From Brevibacillus porteri (GTDB lineage: Bacteria > Bacillota > Bacilli > Brevibacillales > Brevibacillaceae), in assembly GCF_003013475.1 (NCBI RefSeq), contig NZ_PXZO01000004.1, positions 62,001 to 126,000 of the forward strand: a DNA stretch of 64,000 nucleotides, in the 5' to 3' direction. Below, piece after piece: positions 40,164 to 51,400 of the stretch. The position numbers and the translations under genes are program-made. The first letter of the stretch is position 1. Every line of letters begins with the position of its first letter. Under the pieces are notes generated by a model. It saw only the letters and a list, made by a program, of their open reading frames with translations, made no database searches and was not told where the DNA came from.

Positions 40164-41762
40164 TTAAGAATGAACGGATTTCAAACCAAGAGAACTCTCG
40201 TGGAACTTGATATTCGAGTACTTATCCATCGCAACACGCAGCTGGTACTCGCTCTCAAACAGCATAACGGGACGGCCATAACGGTCAGAAACGGTTCTGT
40301 TCTTCACAGCATCGAGGTCTGCTTTCTCCCCTTCGAGCCAGCGAGCGATTTGATACGGCATACGAGTCAACATGATGTCTACCCCGTACTCGGCTTTCAA
40401 ACGGTATTCCAGTACCTCGAACTGAAGCACACCTACCACGCCAAGAATCAGCTCTTCCATCGGATGAGTACGGAATAACTGCACCGTTCCTTCCTCGGTC
40501 AACTGCATGATCCCTTTTTGGAATTGCTTGTGCTTCATCGCGTCCTTCACCATCACCTTGGAGAAAAACTCTGGCGAGAAGTGCGGCATTTCTTCGTACT
40601 CAAACGTTTTTCCAACACAGAGTGTATCACCGATCTGGAAAATGCCCGGGTCAAAAAGACCGATGACATCTCCCGCGAACGATTCATCGACTATTTCGCG
40701 GTCCTGTGCCATAAACTGTACTGGCTGCGCCAATTTGATGTCTTTGCCAAGACGGACGTGCTTGACTGACATTCCCCGCTCAAACTTTCCGGAGCAAATA
40801 CGCAAGAAAGCGATGCGATCTCGGTGAGCTGGATTCATATTGGCTTGGATTTTGAAGATGAAGCCGGAGAACGCGTTCGTATACGGATCGATCAAGCCTT
40901 CTGTACTTTTCTTCGCAGAAGGTGCTGGCGCCATTTGCAGGAAGTTATCCAGGAATGTTTGTACACCGAAGTTGTTGATGGCACTACCGAAGAAAACAGG
41001 TGTCAGTTGTCCTTTGTTGATCAGTTCAGGATCGTATTCATCTCCCGCAACATCCAGCAGGGAGATTTCGTCCTGCAATTGCTGCCACAGTTCTTGACCG
41101 ACACGATCACCGATTAGTGGATCTTCTGCTCCTTCTACAGGGAAAAAGGAAATATCCTCGTGCTGTGTATTGTTTTGATACAGCTCGACACGAGACTTCA
41201 TGCGGTCAAATACACCGCTGAAATAGCTACCCATCCCAATCGGCCAGTTCATCGGATAAGAACGAATACCCAATACGCGCTCAATTTCTTCCAAGAGCTC
41301 GAATGGATCTTTACCGTGACGGTCCAGCTTGTTCACGAACGTAAAGATCGGAATACCCCGCATCCGACAGACCTTGAACAGCTTGATCGTCTGTGCCTCT
41401 ACCCCTTTTGCTACGTCGATAATCATCACAGCAGCGTCAGCAGCCGTCAGCGTACGGTACGTATCTTCACTGAAGTCCTGGTGACCAGGTGTATCCAAAA
41501 TGTTGATGTGGTGTCCGTTGTATTCGAAATCCATCGCACTGGACGTTACGGAGATTCCACGCTTTTTCTCGATCTCCATCCAGTCGGAGGTAGCGTGCTT
41601 GGAATTTTTGCGCCCTTTGACCATCCCTGCTTCACGGATGGCTCCGCCGTAGTAGAGCAGCTTTTCCGTCATTGTCGTTTTACCCGCATCCGGGTGGGAG
41701 ATGATGGCGAAGGTACGGCGTTTTGCTATCTCATTTTCCCATTGGGGATTGGATTGACTCAT
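40164..41762 (-). CDS. prfC: Peptide chain release factor 3
   Basis: 532 aa from ATG 41760-41762 (MSQSNPQWENEIAKRRTFAI), 7 bases after AGGAGA. GTPase motifs: G1 SHPDAGKTT, G3 DTPGHQDF, G4 NKLDR, then domain II and the RF3-specific C-terminal domain (FRTHPMEELILGVVGVLQFE). The length equals E. coli RF3. It recycles RF1/RF2 after peptide release. RF3 is sporadic among Firmicutes. It stands alone with its own terminator. Confidence 0.95.
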   Translation of the reverse strand: MSQSNPQWENEIAKRRTFAIISHPDAGKTTMTEKLLYYGGAIREAGMVKGRKNSKHATSDWMEIEKKRGISVTSSAMDFEYNGHHINILDTPGHQDFSEDTYRTLTAADAAVMIIDVAKGVEAQTIKLFKVCRMRGIPIFTFVNKLDRHGKDPFELLEEIERVLGIRSYPMNWPIGMGSYFSGVFDRMKSRVELYQNNTQHEDISFFPVEGAEDPLIGDRVGQELWQQLQDEISLLDVAGDEYDPELINKGQLTPVFFGSAINNFGVQTFLDNFLQMAPAPSAKKSTEGLIDPYTNAFSGFIFKIQANMNPAHRDRIAFLRICSGKFERGMSVKHVRLGKDIKLAQPVQFMAQDREIVDESFAGDVIGLFDPGIFQIGDTLCVGKTFEYEEMPHFSPEFFSKVMVKDAMKHKQFQKGIMQLTEEGTVQLFRTHPMEELILGVVGVLQFEVLEYRLKAEYGVDIMLTRMPYQIARWLEGEKADLDAVKNRTVSDRYGRPVMLFESEYQLRVAMDKYSNIKFHESSLGLKSVHS

Positions 41763-41948
41763 CTTCATTCTCCTGTCATCGCAAATAAGTAACACATTCG
41801 TTTCCTCTACGATTATACCGACAAATGCTTGTCGCATCCACCTAGTAATTTTTGATCAAACCGTTATAATATTCAGTAGTAAAAATTTTTTGACTGCATG
41901 ACATACATATTAATTACCAGAATATTACAATTTTACAGGAGGAACCCT

Positions 41949-43469
41949 ATGTCAACGACTGTGGAAACACGTACGGCCGAATTCCGTGACTATGTGAAGA
42001 AAATAACCAGCTACACGCAAGCACTGAACGTTCTTTATTGGGACAAGGCTACACAAGCGCCTCGCAATGGAATGGATGCCCGTTCTGAAATCATCGGGAC
42101 TTTGGCTGGCGAGCAATTCAAGCTGGCGACGTCTAAAGAAATGGAAGCGCTTTTGACGGAACTGAGTGAGCCATCTGTCCTCGAAACATTGGATGAAATT
42201 ACCCGTCACAGTGTGCTGGAATGCAAAAAGGAATTTGACCGCAACAAAAAAATACCTGCTGACAGGCATCAGGAGTACGTCGTGCTGACCGCCAAAGCAG
42301 AAACGGTGTGGGAAGAAGCTCGTGCCAACAACGATTTTTCCATGTTCCAACCGTACCTTGAGAAAATCGTGAACTTTCAGCTCGAGTTCATCGAGTATTG
42401 GGGTCATGACGGTAAAAACAAGTACAACACCCTCTTGGACATGTATGAGCCTGGCATGACTGTCGACCAGCTCGATCCGATCTTCGCCACCTTGCGCGAG
42501 AAAACTGTCAAGCTGGTAAAAGCAATCGCCGACTCCCCGAACAAGCCAGACACATCATTTTTGACGAAAAACTTCCCTGTGGCAGACCAAGAAGCATTCA
42601 GCCGTTATATCCTCGAGAAAATCGGGTACGACTTCAAGTCTGGCCGCATGGATCGCAGTGCGCATCCGTTCTGCACCACCTTCAATCCTGGTGATGTCCG
42701 CATTACGACGCGCTACGCTGAAAATGATTTCAACTCTGCGCTCTTCAGTTGTATTCACGAGGCTGGCCACGCGATGTACGAGCAGAACATCAATCCTGAC
42801 CTGCTGTTCACTCCTCTGTGCGATGGTACCTCCATGGGGATTCACGAATCTCAATCCCGCTACTGGGAAAACATGGTCGGACGCAGTCTGCCGTTCTGGA
42901 ATCACTTTTTCGCGGACTTGCAAAAAGTGTTCCCTACTCAATTCGAAGGTGTGTCTGTAGAAGACCTGCATCGTGCGGTTAACGCTGTTACTCCTTCCTT
43001 TATCCGTACGGAAGCAGATGAGTTGACGTACAACCTGCATGTCATGATCCGTTACGAAATCGAGAAAGGCTTGATCAATCAAACCATTCAAGTGGCTGAT
43101 CTGCCAAAAATTTGGAACGAAAAAATGAAAGAATACCTGGGTGTCGAGCCACCGACAGATGCACTGGGTGTGCTTCAGGATGTACACTGGTCAGGTGGAA
43201 TGATCGGCTACTTCCCTACTTACTCGCTGGGTAATGTGTATGCGGCACAATTCGTCCACGTTATGGAGAGTGAGATCAACGGCTACGAAGAACTGATCGC
43301 AAAAGGCGATTTCGCTCCAATACGTGAGTGGCTCAAGGAAAAAATCCATCAGTACGGTAAAATGAAGAGTCCTCGTGAACTCGTTCAAGCGATTACAGGC
43401 GAAGGTACAAATGCGACTTACTTGATGAATTACCTTGAGAAAAAATACACAGACGTATACAAGCTGTAA
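41949..43469 (+). CDS. M32 metallocarboxypeptidase (thermostable carboxypeptidase 1 type)
   Basis: 506 aa from ATG 41949 with CAGGAGGAACCCT upstream. The M32 zinc site is intact: HEAGHAMYEQ (about 268) with the downstream Glu in GIHESQSRYWENMVGRS. Other family stretches are LYWDKATQAPRNGMDARSE near the start, HPFCTTFNPGDVRITTRY and GYFPTYSLGNVYAAQ. A cytoplasmic enzyme that removes C-terminal residues from peptides with broad specificity. Confidence 0.95.
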   Translation: MSTTVETRTAEFRDYVKKITSYTQALNVLYWDKATQAPRNGMDARSEIIGTLAGEQFKLATSKEMEALLTELSEPSVLETLDEITRHSVLECKKEFDRNKKIPADRHQEYVVLTAKAETVWEEARANNDFSMFQPYLEKIVNFQLEFIEYWGHDGKNKYNTLLDMYEPGMTVDQLDPIFATLREKTVKLVKAIADSPNKPDTSFLTKNFPVADQEAFSRYILEKIGYDFKSGRMDRSAHPFCTTFNPGDVRITTRYAENDFNSALFSCIHEAGHAMYEQNINPDLLFTPLCDGTSMGIHESQSRYWENMVGRSLPFWNHFFADLQKVFPTQFEGVSVEDLHRAVNAVTPSFIRTEADELTYNLHVMIRYEIEKGLINQTIQVADLPKIWNEKMKEYLGVEPPTDALGVLQDVHWSGGMIGYFPTYSLGNVYAAQFVHVMESEINGYEELIAKGDFAPIREWLKEKIHQYGKMKSPRELVQAITGEGTNATYLMNYLEKKYTDVYKL

Positions 43470-43646
43470 ACAGTTATCCCCTTGCTATCCAATGTTCTCC
43501 CTGCTCAGGGAGGACATTTTTATTTTGTAAAGTTACCTTTCGTAACCTACGTACATAAAAGTGCATCCTTCCCCTCGAGGATAAATGCTAGTACACTGCA
43601 CAATATACATGAGATTCCTATTGTCTTGAAAAAGGAGTGTTATCGA

Positions 43647-44366
43647 TTGGCTATCGATCTAAAAGGAAAAACCGCAATCATTACAGGAGCAGGTAAAGGC
43701 ATCGGGCGCGCTACTGCAATTGCTTTGGCAAAAGAAGGCGTGAATCTTGGACTCTTGGCTCGCTCTGAGGAAAATTTGAAGCAAGTAGCGAAGGAAATAG
43801 AAGCATACGGCGTGAAGGTCGCGATTGCGACAGCAGACGTTTCCAACTATGATGACGTCACGACAGCCGTTACCTCTATCAAAAATGAATTGGGTCACAT
43901 TGATATCCTGCTCAACAATGCTGGCGTGGCTAAATTCGGTAAATTCCTGGAGCTTGAAACGAGCGAATGGGAACAAATCATCCAAGTCAATCTGATGGGT
44001 GTGTACTACGTCACTCGCGCTGTACTCCCTGGCATGATTGACCAAAACTCTGGTGACATTATCAACATCTCCTCCACTGCTGGACAAAAAGGAGCTCCTG
44101 TCACCAGCGCGTATAGTGCATCCAAGTTTGGTGTTCTTGGCCTGACTGAATCGTTGGCTCTCGAAGTGCGCAAACACAACATTCGCGTAACGGCGCTTAC
44201 GCCTAGCACAGTAGCAACCGATATGGCCATTGACTTGGGTCTGACCGACGGAAATCCTGAAAAGACCATGCAGCCAGAGGATATTGCTGAGTTCGTGGTT
44301 AGCCAGCTGAAGCTGAACAAGCGCATCTTCGTGAAATCCGCTGGACTGTGGTCCACCAATCCATAG
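43647..44366 (+). CDS. yoxD: SDR oxidoreductase, YoxD-like
   Basis: 239 aa from TTG 43647 (AAAGGAGTGTTATCGA upstream). The longer frame has no RBS. Motifs: [35 protein letters not shown], Ser in [14 protein letters not shown], and Tyr/Lys in [13 protein letters not shown]. The C-terminus [13 protein letters not shown] and the [20 protein letters not shown] segment match B. subtilis YoxD as I recall it. Annotated generally as a 3-ketoacyl-ACP-reductase-like enzyme; the natural substrate is not known. Confidence 0.9.
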   Translation: MAIDLKGKTAIITGAGKGIGRATAIALAKEGVNLGLLARSEENLKQVAKEIEAYGVKVAIATADVSNYDDVTTAVTSIKNELGHIDILLNNAGVAKFGKFLELETSEWEQIIQVNLMGVYYVTRAVLPGMIDQNSGDIINISSTAGQKGAPVTSAYSASKFGVLGLTESLALEVRKHNIRVTALTPSTVATDMAIDLGLTDGNPEKTMQPEDIAEFVVSQLKLNKRIFVKSAGLWSTNP

Positions 44367-44378
44367 AAATGGCACGGC

Positions 44379-44430
44379 AAAAAAGCGAAAAGAGTCCGTT
44401 CGTACAGGCGGATTTCTTTACGCTTTTTTT
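44379..44430 (+). terminator. Terminator after the yoxD-like gene
   Basis: Long imperfect stem AAAAAAGCG...CGCTTTTTT with inner GTCCG/CGGAT pairing (44379-44395, 44410-44430), T-run at the end. Confidence 0.8.
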
Positions 44431-44574
44431 CGAAGCTCTGTGAAATCGCTTCCTTTTTGTTCACGTTCTATCCACGATTTCTTCACGCCTTATTCACACC
44501 TGCCCAACCAAAAATGCCCTCACCTGGAGTATGATGAACATGTAAAACATTTCCACAAAGTGGAGGGTATCCTT

Positions 44575-44724
44575 ATGATACAAATGCTGTCGAATTGGTT
44601 GTGGGGGAATGAAGAACAAGAAGTCGTTCCATTCGAGACGAAAAGATACGTCCGAAATGAAATGGAGCAATTCACGTTCAATGAGCCACAGCAAGTGCTG
44701 CCGTATCCGCTTCCCCAGTTATAA
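44575..44724 (+). CDS. Hypothetical small protein, 49 aa
   Basis: ATG 44575 is 8 bases after GGAGGGTATCC-type SD. The product starts MIQMLSNWLWGNEEQEVVPF and ends EPQQVLPYPLPQL: amphipathic start, acidic middle, Pro/Gln-rich end. No family is recognised. A strong terminator follows, so the unit is monocistronic. Its size and composition would suit a spore-surface peptide, but nothing proves this. Confidence 0.62.
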   Translation: MIQMLSNWLWGNEEQEVVPFETKRYVRNEMEQFTFNEPQQVLPYPLPQL

Positions 44725-44752
44725 GATCCAATACTTGATCGAATATAACCTG

Positions 44753-44780
44753 AAGCTGCCGAATCTGGCAGCTTTTTTTG
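44753..44780 (+). terminator. Terminator of the 49 aa gene
   Basis: Perfect stem AAGCTGCC/GGCAGCTT (44753-44760, 44767-44774), 6-base loop, seven T. Confidence 0.92.
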
Positions 44781-44839
44781 CTCCTTTCTGAAAGCGCTCA
44801 CTGATGTGCTACAATGTGGTAAACAGGAGGGGTTCGCTT

Positions 44840-45415
44840 TTGGTCGAGTTCACAGAAAAATGGTTGCCCACATACATTCGCCGCGATTTGGCGGTCTTAT
44901 TTTGCGGTATCAATCCAGGGCGTATATCAGCTGCGACGGGTTTCCACTACGCCAATCCAGCCAACCTGTTTTGGCGTGGATTGTACGAAGGCGGCCTGAC
45001 ACCTCACAAGCTCTTGCCCGAGGAAACCGCTACCCTCTTAGACTACAACTACGGTATTACCGATCTGGTATCACGCCCTACCCGCTCCGCAACAGACCTG
45101 CGCAACGAGGATTATGCCACAGGGGCAGAGCTGTTCGTCCAAATGATTCAGACTTACCGGCCTCGTGTCATTTGTTTTAACGGCATTACTGCTTTTCGTC
45201 ACGCGACTGGACAAAAAAAAGAAGCCATTTCACTGGGGCTGCAGCCAATCAGGTACTTTGGGACAGAAGATTGGTCTGGCAGCTATGTGTTTGTCGTCCC
45301 GTCTACCAGTGGGGCTAACGCATCTTTTACACGTGAGGAACGAATCGCCAAGTTTAGTGAGTTGAGTCATTTTTTACGCGAGATGAATTGGCACCCTCTT
45401 CCCGCGCCTAAGTAG
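44840..45415 (+). CDS. mug: Mismatch-specific uracil-DNA glycosylase (Mug/TDG family)
   Basis: 191 aa from TTG 44840, 9 bases after AGGAGG; the upstream ATG in frame precedes the SD. The catalytic-loop motif FCGINPGRISAATGFHYANP and the late PSTSGANASF (normally NPSxxx-type DNA-intercalation loop) identify the family. It removes U or T opposite G, and ethenocytosine, in base-excision repair. RPRVICFNGITAFRHATG is the conserved central strand. Confidence 0.92.
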   Translation: MVEFTEKWLPTYIRRDLAVLFCGINPGRISAATGFHYANPANLFWRGLYEGGLTPHKLLPEETATLLDYNYGITDLVSRPTRSATDLRNEDYATGAELFVQMIQTYRPRVICFNGITAFRHATGQKKEAISLGLQPIRYFGTEDWSGSYVFVVPSTSGANASFTREERIAKFSELSHFLREMNWHPLPAPK

Positions 45416-45488
45416 ATCCTTTCGTGTCAACCACTCCTCTTCTTCCATACAATACTTGTAGCTCTGTACGCAAGGAGGGGCATCAGCA

Positions 45489-46478
45489 GTGGACGACCTC
45501 ATCAAAAAAATCCAGAACAGATACGCCATGACTGTTCTGCATCACAAAACCATTCGGGATACATCCAAATCATTCGTCATTTACTTGGAAACAACCAATG
45601 GCAAATTCATCGGAAAAGCTTTCCCTCTGCAAAAGGAACGTTTACATTTCATTCTGAATGCAGAAGCGCATTTGCGCAAAAACGGCGTACTCATCCCCGA
45701 CATTCAACGAACCAAAAATAATAAGCGTTACATCACTCATAAAGAAAATCTTTTCGTTCTTCACCAAAGACTATCCTGGCCAAATATTGCGTATAACTCC
45801 CCTATTCGAATGGAACGGATCGGCATGGTATTAGGCAAATTTCATGCGAGGTCGCTCGGTTTTTCCTCCAACCATAGCATCCTTTACAATGGCGCAGAAA
45901 AATGGTCAGTAGAGTACAAAACAGATTTAGCTGCCATTGAGAAGTGGGAGCTTCGACACGCCAGGAAGAATGATCAAAAATACGCTGCGCTCACGGAATA
46001 TCTTCCTTTTTTTAAACAAGCCGGGATCACAGCCAAGGAACATTTGATATCCTCTCCATACTTCTCGAAATGGAAAAAGGAACCCCTAAGCAATCACTAT
46101 CTCTGTCATGGAGATTTTAACAATGGGAATTTGCTCGTCAGTAATCAAAGAATTGCAATCATTGACTGGGAGGACGTTCGTTACGATTTTCCGTCCAAAG
46201 ACATTGCTCGTGTTCTATCCCTTGCGATGCGAAAAAATGAGCAGTGGAACGAAGAATGGTTCTCTCATATATTGCGTGGCTATCTCCAAGAAAATCCCTT
46301 ATCGATTGAGCAACTGCATTTGCTCTTTGTCGATCTCTCTTTCCCGCATATCATTGAACGTTTTTTACGCAAGAAGCTGTATGCCCAGATGAGCCTTGCT
46401 GAGATTCAACAGTTTTGCAATCGGGAAGCTCTCAAGACCGCCTATATGTTAGACGAAATGAAGGCCCATGTATATTAG
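45489..46478 (+). CDS. CotS-family kinase-like protein (APH fold)
   Basis: 329 aa from GTG 45489 with AAGGAGGGGCATCAGCA upstream. Aminoglycoside-phosphotransferase/choline-kinase fold: nucleotide-binding start TTNGKFIGKAFPLQKERLHF, catalytic loop LCHGDFNNGNLLVSN and metal motif IAIIDWEDVRYDFPSKDIAR. This is the arrangement of spore-coat CotS/YtaA/YutH proteins. Association with spore coat is inferred from the family; kinase activity of CotS proteins is largely untested. Confidence 0.82.
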   Translation: MDDLIKKIQNRYAMTVLHHKTIRDTSKSFVIYLETTNGKFIGKAFPLQKERLHFILNAEAHLRKNGVLIPDIQRTKNNKRYITHKENLFVLHQRLSWPNIAYNSPIRMERIGMVLGKFHARSLGFSSNHSILYNGAEKWSVEYKTDLAAIEKWELRHARKNDQKYAALTEYLPFFKQAGITAKEHLISSPYFSKWKKEPLSNHYLCHGDFNNGNLLVSNQRIAIIDWEDVRYDFPSKDIARVLSLAMRKNEQWNEEWFSHILRGYLQENPLSIEQLHLLFVDLSFPHIIERFLRKKLYAQMSLAEIQQFCNREALKTAYMLDEMKAHVY

Positions 46479-46537
46479 ACGCAAGGCTATAGCCTGTCTA
46501 TACACATAGGCCTTCCCTATTTTACTGATGTATACCG

Positions 46538-48403
46538 CTAAGTCTGAGCCAGCTTCACCAATGAGCTTTGCTGACGAGTATATTGAATGAGCTCTGCCGC
46601 CATCTCGTAATAATTGAAGGGTGTAATCAGATAGATGCCATTGAAGTAACGAACGGCCGTGTCGACCAATTCCTTCGCGATTGCGATCCCTTCCTGGCGG
46701 GCAGCCTCTCCCTGTACCTTTTTCATCCGTTCCAGAGCTTCTGTCGACAGCTTGATTCCCGGCACTTCATTATGCAGGAACTCCGCATTGCGCGAGCTGG
46801 TCAACGGCATGATCCCGATAAAGACAGGAATGCCGATATGCTTCGTCGCCTCGTATACATTCCGAATGGACTCTGCATCGTACACAGGTTGTGTCATAAT
46901 GTAGTCCGCGCCTGCCTCGACCTTTTTTTCCAAGCGGGCAACGGCAGCATCCATATTTCGGACATTCGGATTAAAGGCCGCGCCCACGATGAACTGGGCT
47001 TTTTGCTTTAACGGACGTCCTGAGAACGAAACTCCTTCGTTTAACTGCTTCACCATGCGAATCAGATCAAAAGAGGTCACATCAAATACCGAGCTGGCAC
47101 CTGGCAAATCCCCAAAGCGCGATGGATCCCCAGTAATCACCAATATTTGGTCGATCCCCAAAGCGTGCAGCCCCATTAAGTGCGATTGCTGCCCAATCAG
47201 ATTGCGGTCCCGGCAAGCGATGTGTAAGAGCGGATCGATTCCATGTCTGCTCTTCATGAGTGCTCCGAGAGCCATGTTGCTCATCCGCACTGTCGCCAAC
47301 GAGTTATCCGCCAACGTAATGGCGTCCGCTCCGGATTTGTGTAGCTCGCAGCATCCGTGGAGAAACTGGTCTGCATCCAGATCACGCGGCGGATCAAACT
47401 CGACAATGATCGTCGTTGCTGTTTTTACGCGCTCGACAATGCTTGGTTTCTCCCTCTCCCTCGTGTACTGCACAGAAATCGAAGGACGATCACCAGCTAC
47501 GATGGTCGGGTTCACACGCGCTTGCGGCTCAAGTGACTCAAGTGCATCCGCAATCGCCTTCACATGTGCAGGTGTGGTTCCGCAGCACCCGCCAATCAAC
47601 CGTATCCCCTGCTCACGCAAGCGAAGCGCACTCTGTCCAAAATATTCAGGTGACGATTTAAAAGCGTATTCGCCGTCAGTCATCCCCAGACGCCCCGCAT
47701 TCGGGAATACGGATAAAAGTGCATCTTCTGGAATCACTGTATTTTCAAACGAGCGTAGCAATTCAGCAGGACCAAGGCGACAGTTTAGACCGATCACGTC
47801 AGCGCCTGCGGCTTTTAGCTCGGAAAAAGCATCTGTCAAAGCGTAGCCATCACGTGTGCGTCCTACTTCCAGAGTGGCTAACTGCGCGATTACAGGGACA
47901 TCTGTGAGCGGACGGATTACCTCGATCGCCAGAAGCAGCTCCTCCAAGTCCACGAACGTCTCCAGAATCAGTCCATCTACGCCCGCATGCAACAGAGCAA
48001 TCGCCTGTTCCTCATACTGGTCACGGTATTCGTCCAAAACCTTTTTCTTCACCCGTCCAGCCAAAATCGATCCGATGCTCCCAGCCACATAAGCATCATC
48101 CTGTGCGGCTTCCCGTGCAATGGCGACTGCTAGCCGGTTAATCCGCGCTACCTTATGCTCCAGACCGTAACGGCTCAATGCATCTCGGTTGGCAGAATAC
48201 GTATTTGTCTCTAGGAAACGTGCACCGGCCTGATAGTAAGACGTATGAACTTCATGTACCAAACGCGGGTTGGATAAACACAGCTCTTCAAAGCTGACGC
48301 CAACCGGGACGCCCAGCCCGTGCAGCTGGGTCGCCATCGCACCATCTCCGACTAGCAGGTGGTCTTTCAAATAGGCTCGTAAATCTTTCTTTCTCGTCGT
48401 CAA
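46538..48403 (-). CDS. yitJ: Bifunctional homocysteine S-methyltransferase/5,10-methylenetetrahydrofolate reductase (YitJ)
   Basis: 621 aa. Residues 1-290 are a Zn-dependent homocysteine methyltransferase: LLVGDGAMATQLHG, GLNCRLGP, and the ligand pair in LIGGCCGTTPAHVKAIA. Residues 315-610 are MTHFR: VEFDPPRDLDADQFLHGC, LVITGDPSRFGDLPG (FAD site), DYIMTQPVYD and FIGIMPL. It reduces methylene-THF to methyl-THF for MetH. It lies 44 bases downstream of metH on the same strand, so it shares the S-box control. B. subtilis YitJ has the same fusion. Confidence 0.95.
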   Translation of the reverse strand: MTTRKKDLRAYLKDHLLVGDGAMATQLHGLGVPVGVSFEELCLSNPRLVHEVHTSYYQAGARFLETNTYSANRDALSRYGLEHKVARINRLAVAIAREAAQDDAYVAGSIGSILAGRVKKKVLDEYRDQYEEQAIALLHAGVDGLILETFVDLEELLLAIEVIRPLTDVPVIAQLATLEVGRTRDGYALTDAFSELKAAGADVIGLNCRLGPAELLRSFENTVIPEDALLSVFPNAGRLGMTDGEYAFKSSPEYFGQSALRLREQGIRLIGGCCGTTPAHVKAIADALESLEPQARVNPTIVAGDRPSISVQYTREREKPSIVERVKTATTIIVEFDPPRDLDADQFLHGCCELHKSGADAITLADNSLATVRMSNMALGALMKSRHGIDPLLHIACRDRNLIGQQSHLMGLHALGIDQILVITGDPSRFGDLPGASSVFDVTSFDLIRMVKQLNEGVSFSGRPLKQKAQFIVGAAFNPNVRNMDAAVARLEKKVEAGADYIMTQPVYDAESIRNVYEATKHIGIPVFIGIMPLTSSRNAEFLHNEVPGIKLSTEALERMKKVQGEAARQEGIAIAKELVDTAVRYFNGIYLITPFNYYEMAAELIQYTRQQSSLVKLAQT

Positions 48404-48447
48404 CTCAATCCCTTCTCTCCCAGTTTCATTTATCTTTACTACTTTCC

Positions 48448-51400
48448 TTACACTTCAAAAATAGATGGACCTGCGTTGAAATAACGTGCTTCAGGATGTG
48501 CAAATACCATCGCGGATACGGAAGCTTCTGGCTCCATCATGAAGCCCTCTGTCAGCTGAACGCCGATATCCTCTGGACGCAGCAGACGGAACAACTGCGC
48601 CTGATCTTCCAGGTTCGGGCAAGCAGGGTAACCGAAGGAGACACGAATGCCCTGATATCTAGCACCAAAGCGCTCGAGCATCGTCATCTCAACCGGATCA
48701 GGAATGCCCCACACGTCGCGCATGACGTGGTGAATTCGCTCTGCAAATGCCTCTGCCAGCTCCAATGCCAAGGATTGGAGGACATGAGAGCGCAAGTAGT
48801 CACCACGCTCTTTTAGCTCTGTAGATTTTTCGCGAATCCCTCCCCCAGCCGTTACGGTCAGGAATCCGACATAATCCATTTCCTTGCTCTCCACTGGTCG
48901 CAAGAAGTCGGACAGGCAAAGATGAGGTTCTTCCAGCTGACGCGGGAACGAGAAGCGCTCCAGCAGCTTGCTGTGGTCTTTTGGATCATAAACCAAAATA
49001 TCGTTGCCATCTGACTGAGCCGGGAAGAACTGATACACGCCGTGTGTCGTAATGGTTCCTTTTTGCTTCGCTTCATTTAATAGCTCTTCCACAATGCCGT
49101 ACAGTTCCAGTACCTTCTCGTCGCCTGCCTCTATCAATCTATCTACATTTCCGCGAACACCGAGGTGTTTTCCGAGGAGCATCCGCAGGTTCAAATACGG
49201 TTGCAGATGGCTGAGCGGGTATTGTCGCAGAACATGTCGTTCACAATCTGGTGGCAGATGGATCGGAACCGTTCTGCTGACGGCTGAGCGAGCTGGCAAA
49301 GGTGCTTTTTTCTCCTCGATGACAGGTTGAGCCGTTGCAACTGCTTCCAGCAGATGTTGCTGTTCCTCTACCAAGCGATCACGTTCTTCCGGATTTTGCA
49401 GACGATTTACGAGATCCAGACCATCCATGGCATCTTTTGCGTATAAAACAATTCCACGGTATTCCGGTGCGATCCGGTTCGATGTGAACTTGCGCGTCAA
49501 CGCCGCACCGCCAACCATCATCGGGATATCAATGCCTGCATCACGCAGGTCTTGTGCTGTAATGACCATTTGCTGTGCGGATTTTACCAAGAGTCCAGAC
49601 AGACCGATGGCATCCGGCTTTTCTTCTCTGCATGCGGCAATCAGTTGCTCTGGCGGTACCTTGATCCCTAGGTTCACGACATTGTAGCCGTTGTTTGACA
49701 AAATAATTTCCACGAGGTTTTTTCCGATGTCGTGTACATCGCCCTTGACTGTCGCCAGCAAGATTTTCCCCTTGGCAGCGGCATCGCTTTTTTCCATGAA
49801 TGGCTCTAAAAACGAAACGGATGCCTTCATCACTTCCGCGCTCTGCAATACTTCTGCCACGATCAGCTGGTTGCCGTTGAACAGGCGACCGACCTCTTCC
49901 ATCCCAGCCATCAACGGACCGTTGATGATCTCGAGCGGTGTGTATTTATCCAGAGCCAGCTTCAAGTCTTCCACCAGGCCATCCTTGGAGCCTTCGACTA
50001 CATAACGGGCCAAACGTTCCTCGAGCGTTAACGAGGAGACTTCCACACTGACTTCCTTTTTCTTTTGGCGATAAAATTCGGTGAAGGCCGCCAATGTCTC
50101 ATCATTTGTCTCGAATAGAAGAGCTTCTGCCAGCTTTTTCTCGTCTTCTGGGATCGAAGCATAGCGCTCCAGCTTTTCCGTGTTGACGATGGCGTAATCA
50201 AGCCCTGCGAGAGTTGTGTGGTACAAGAAGACTGCATTCAGCACTTCCCGACCCGCAGGAGGCAAGCCGAAGGAAACGTTACTGACACCCAGGATCGTCT
50301 TGCAAGCAGGCATTACCTGTTTGATCAAACGAATTCCTTCTACGGTTTCCTTGGCAGAGCCGATGTATTGTTCATCCCCTGTCCCTACTGGAAAGACGAG
50401 TGGATCGAATATAATATCCTGTGGCTTTATGCCATACTGGTTGACAAGAATGTCGTACGAGCGTTGCGCGACCTCCAGCTTCTTTTCGCGAGTGATAGCC
50501 ATACCTGCTTCCTCAATCGTTCCAACGACAACGGAGGCACCGAATTTGTGAATAAGCGGAACGACTTCCTCAAATCGCTCCAACCCGTCTTCCAAGTTGA
50601 TCGAGTTGAGAATGGCCTTCCCTTGCGAATAGCGAAGTCCCAGTTCCATGACCTTGGCATCTGTCGAGTCGATCATGAGGGGCGCTTTTACTTTTTTCAC
50701 GATGAACTGTAGGAATTTTTCCATATCTTCGTATTCATCACGGTCGGGGTCAGCCAAGCATATATCGATGACATGTGCGCCGCGCTTCACTTGTGCTCGG
50801 GCAATATCAGATGCTTCTTCATAATGACCAGCTGCAATCATTTCACGGAATTTTTTGGAACCGATGACATTGGTCCTCTCCCCTACTAGCAAGGGACGAT
50901 TGTCATCTTCGACGTAAACAACCTCGATCCCGGAGACTGCGCTCAGCGGTTCCACAGCTGCACTGCGCGGCTTGCAGTCTTTCAACGCTTCTGCCATCGC
51001 TTGAATATGGTCAGGCGTTGTTCCGCAGCAACCGCCAGCGACGTTTATCCAGCCCTGATCAGCGAATGCCCGCATTTTCGAAGCAAGTCCCTGTGGCGTT
51101 TCATGGTAATGGCCGTTCTCGTCTGGCAAGCCTGCGTTCGGATAACAGCTAACCGCACATTGGGCAATTCCTGACAGTGTCCGCAGATGATCACGCATGA
51201 ACTCTGGTCCTGTCGCACAGTTCAAACCAATGGAGACTGGCTGTAAATGCTCCAAGGAGATGTAAAACGCCTCGATGTTTTGGCCCGCCAGCGTTGTGCC
51301 CATCGGCTCAATCGTACCTGACAGCATCACCGGGAGCTCCTGTCCAAGCTCTTCAAAAGCTTTGCGAATCCCGATTCCGCCAGCCTTGACGTTTAACGTG

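Noticed and set aside
41160-41792. 210-codon plus-strand frame opposite prfC
   Set aside because: Antisense shadow of RF3 GTPase motifs; no RBS or family pattern.
42555-43187. 210-codon minus-strand frame opposite the M32 carboxypeptidase
   Set aside because: Antisense shadow of a gene with an intact HEAGH zinc site.
43659-44375. 238-codon minus-strand frame opposite the yoxD-like gene
   Set aside because: Antisense of a complete SDR with catalytic Ser, Tyr and Lys.
46479-46537. Terminator between the CotS-like gene and yitJ
   Set aside because: AAGGCTATAG and ATAGGCCTT can pair, but the stem is interrupted and no T-run follows on either strand.
46989-47846. 285-codon plus-strand frame opposite yitJ
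   Set aside because: Shadow of the bifunctional enzyme; Ser/Pro-rich low-quality composition.
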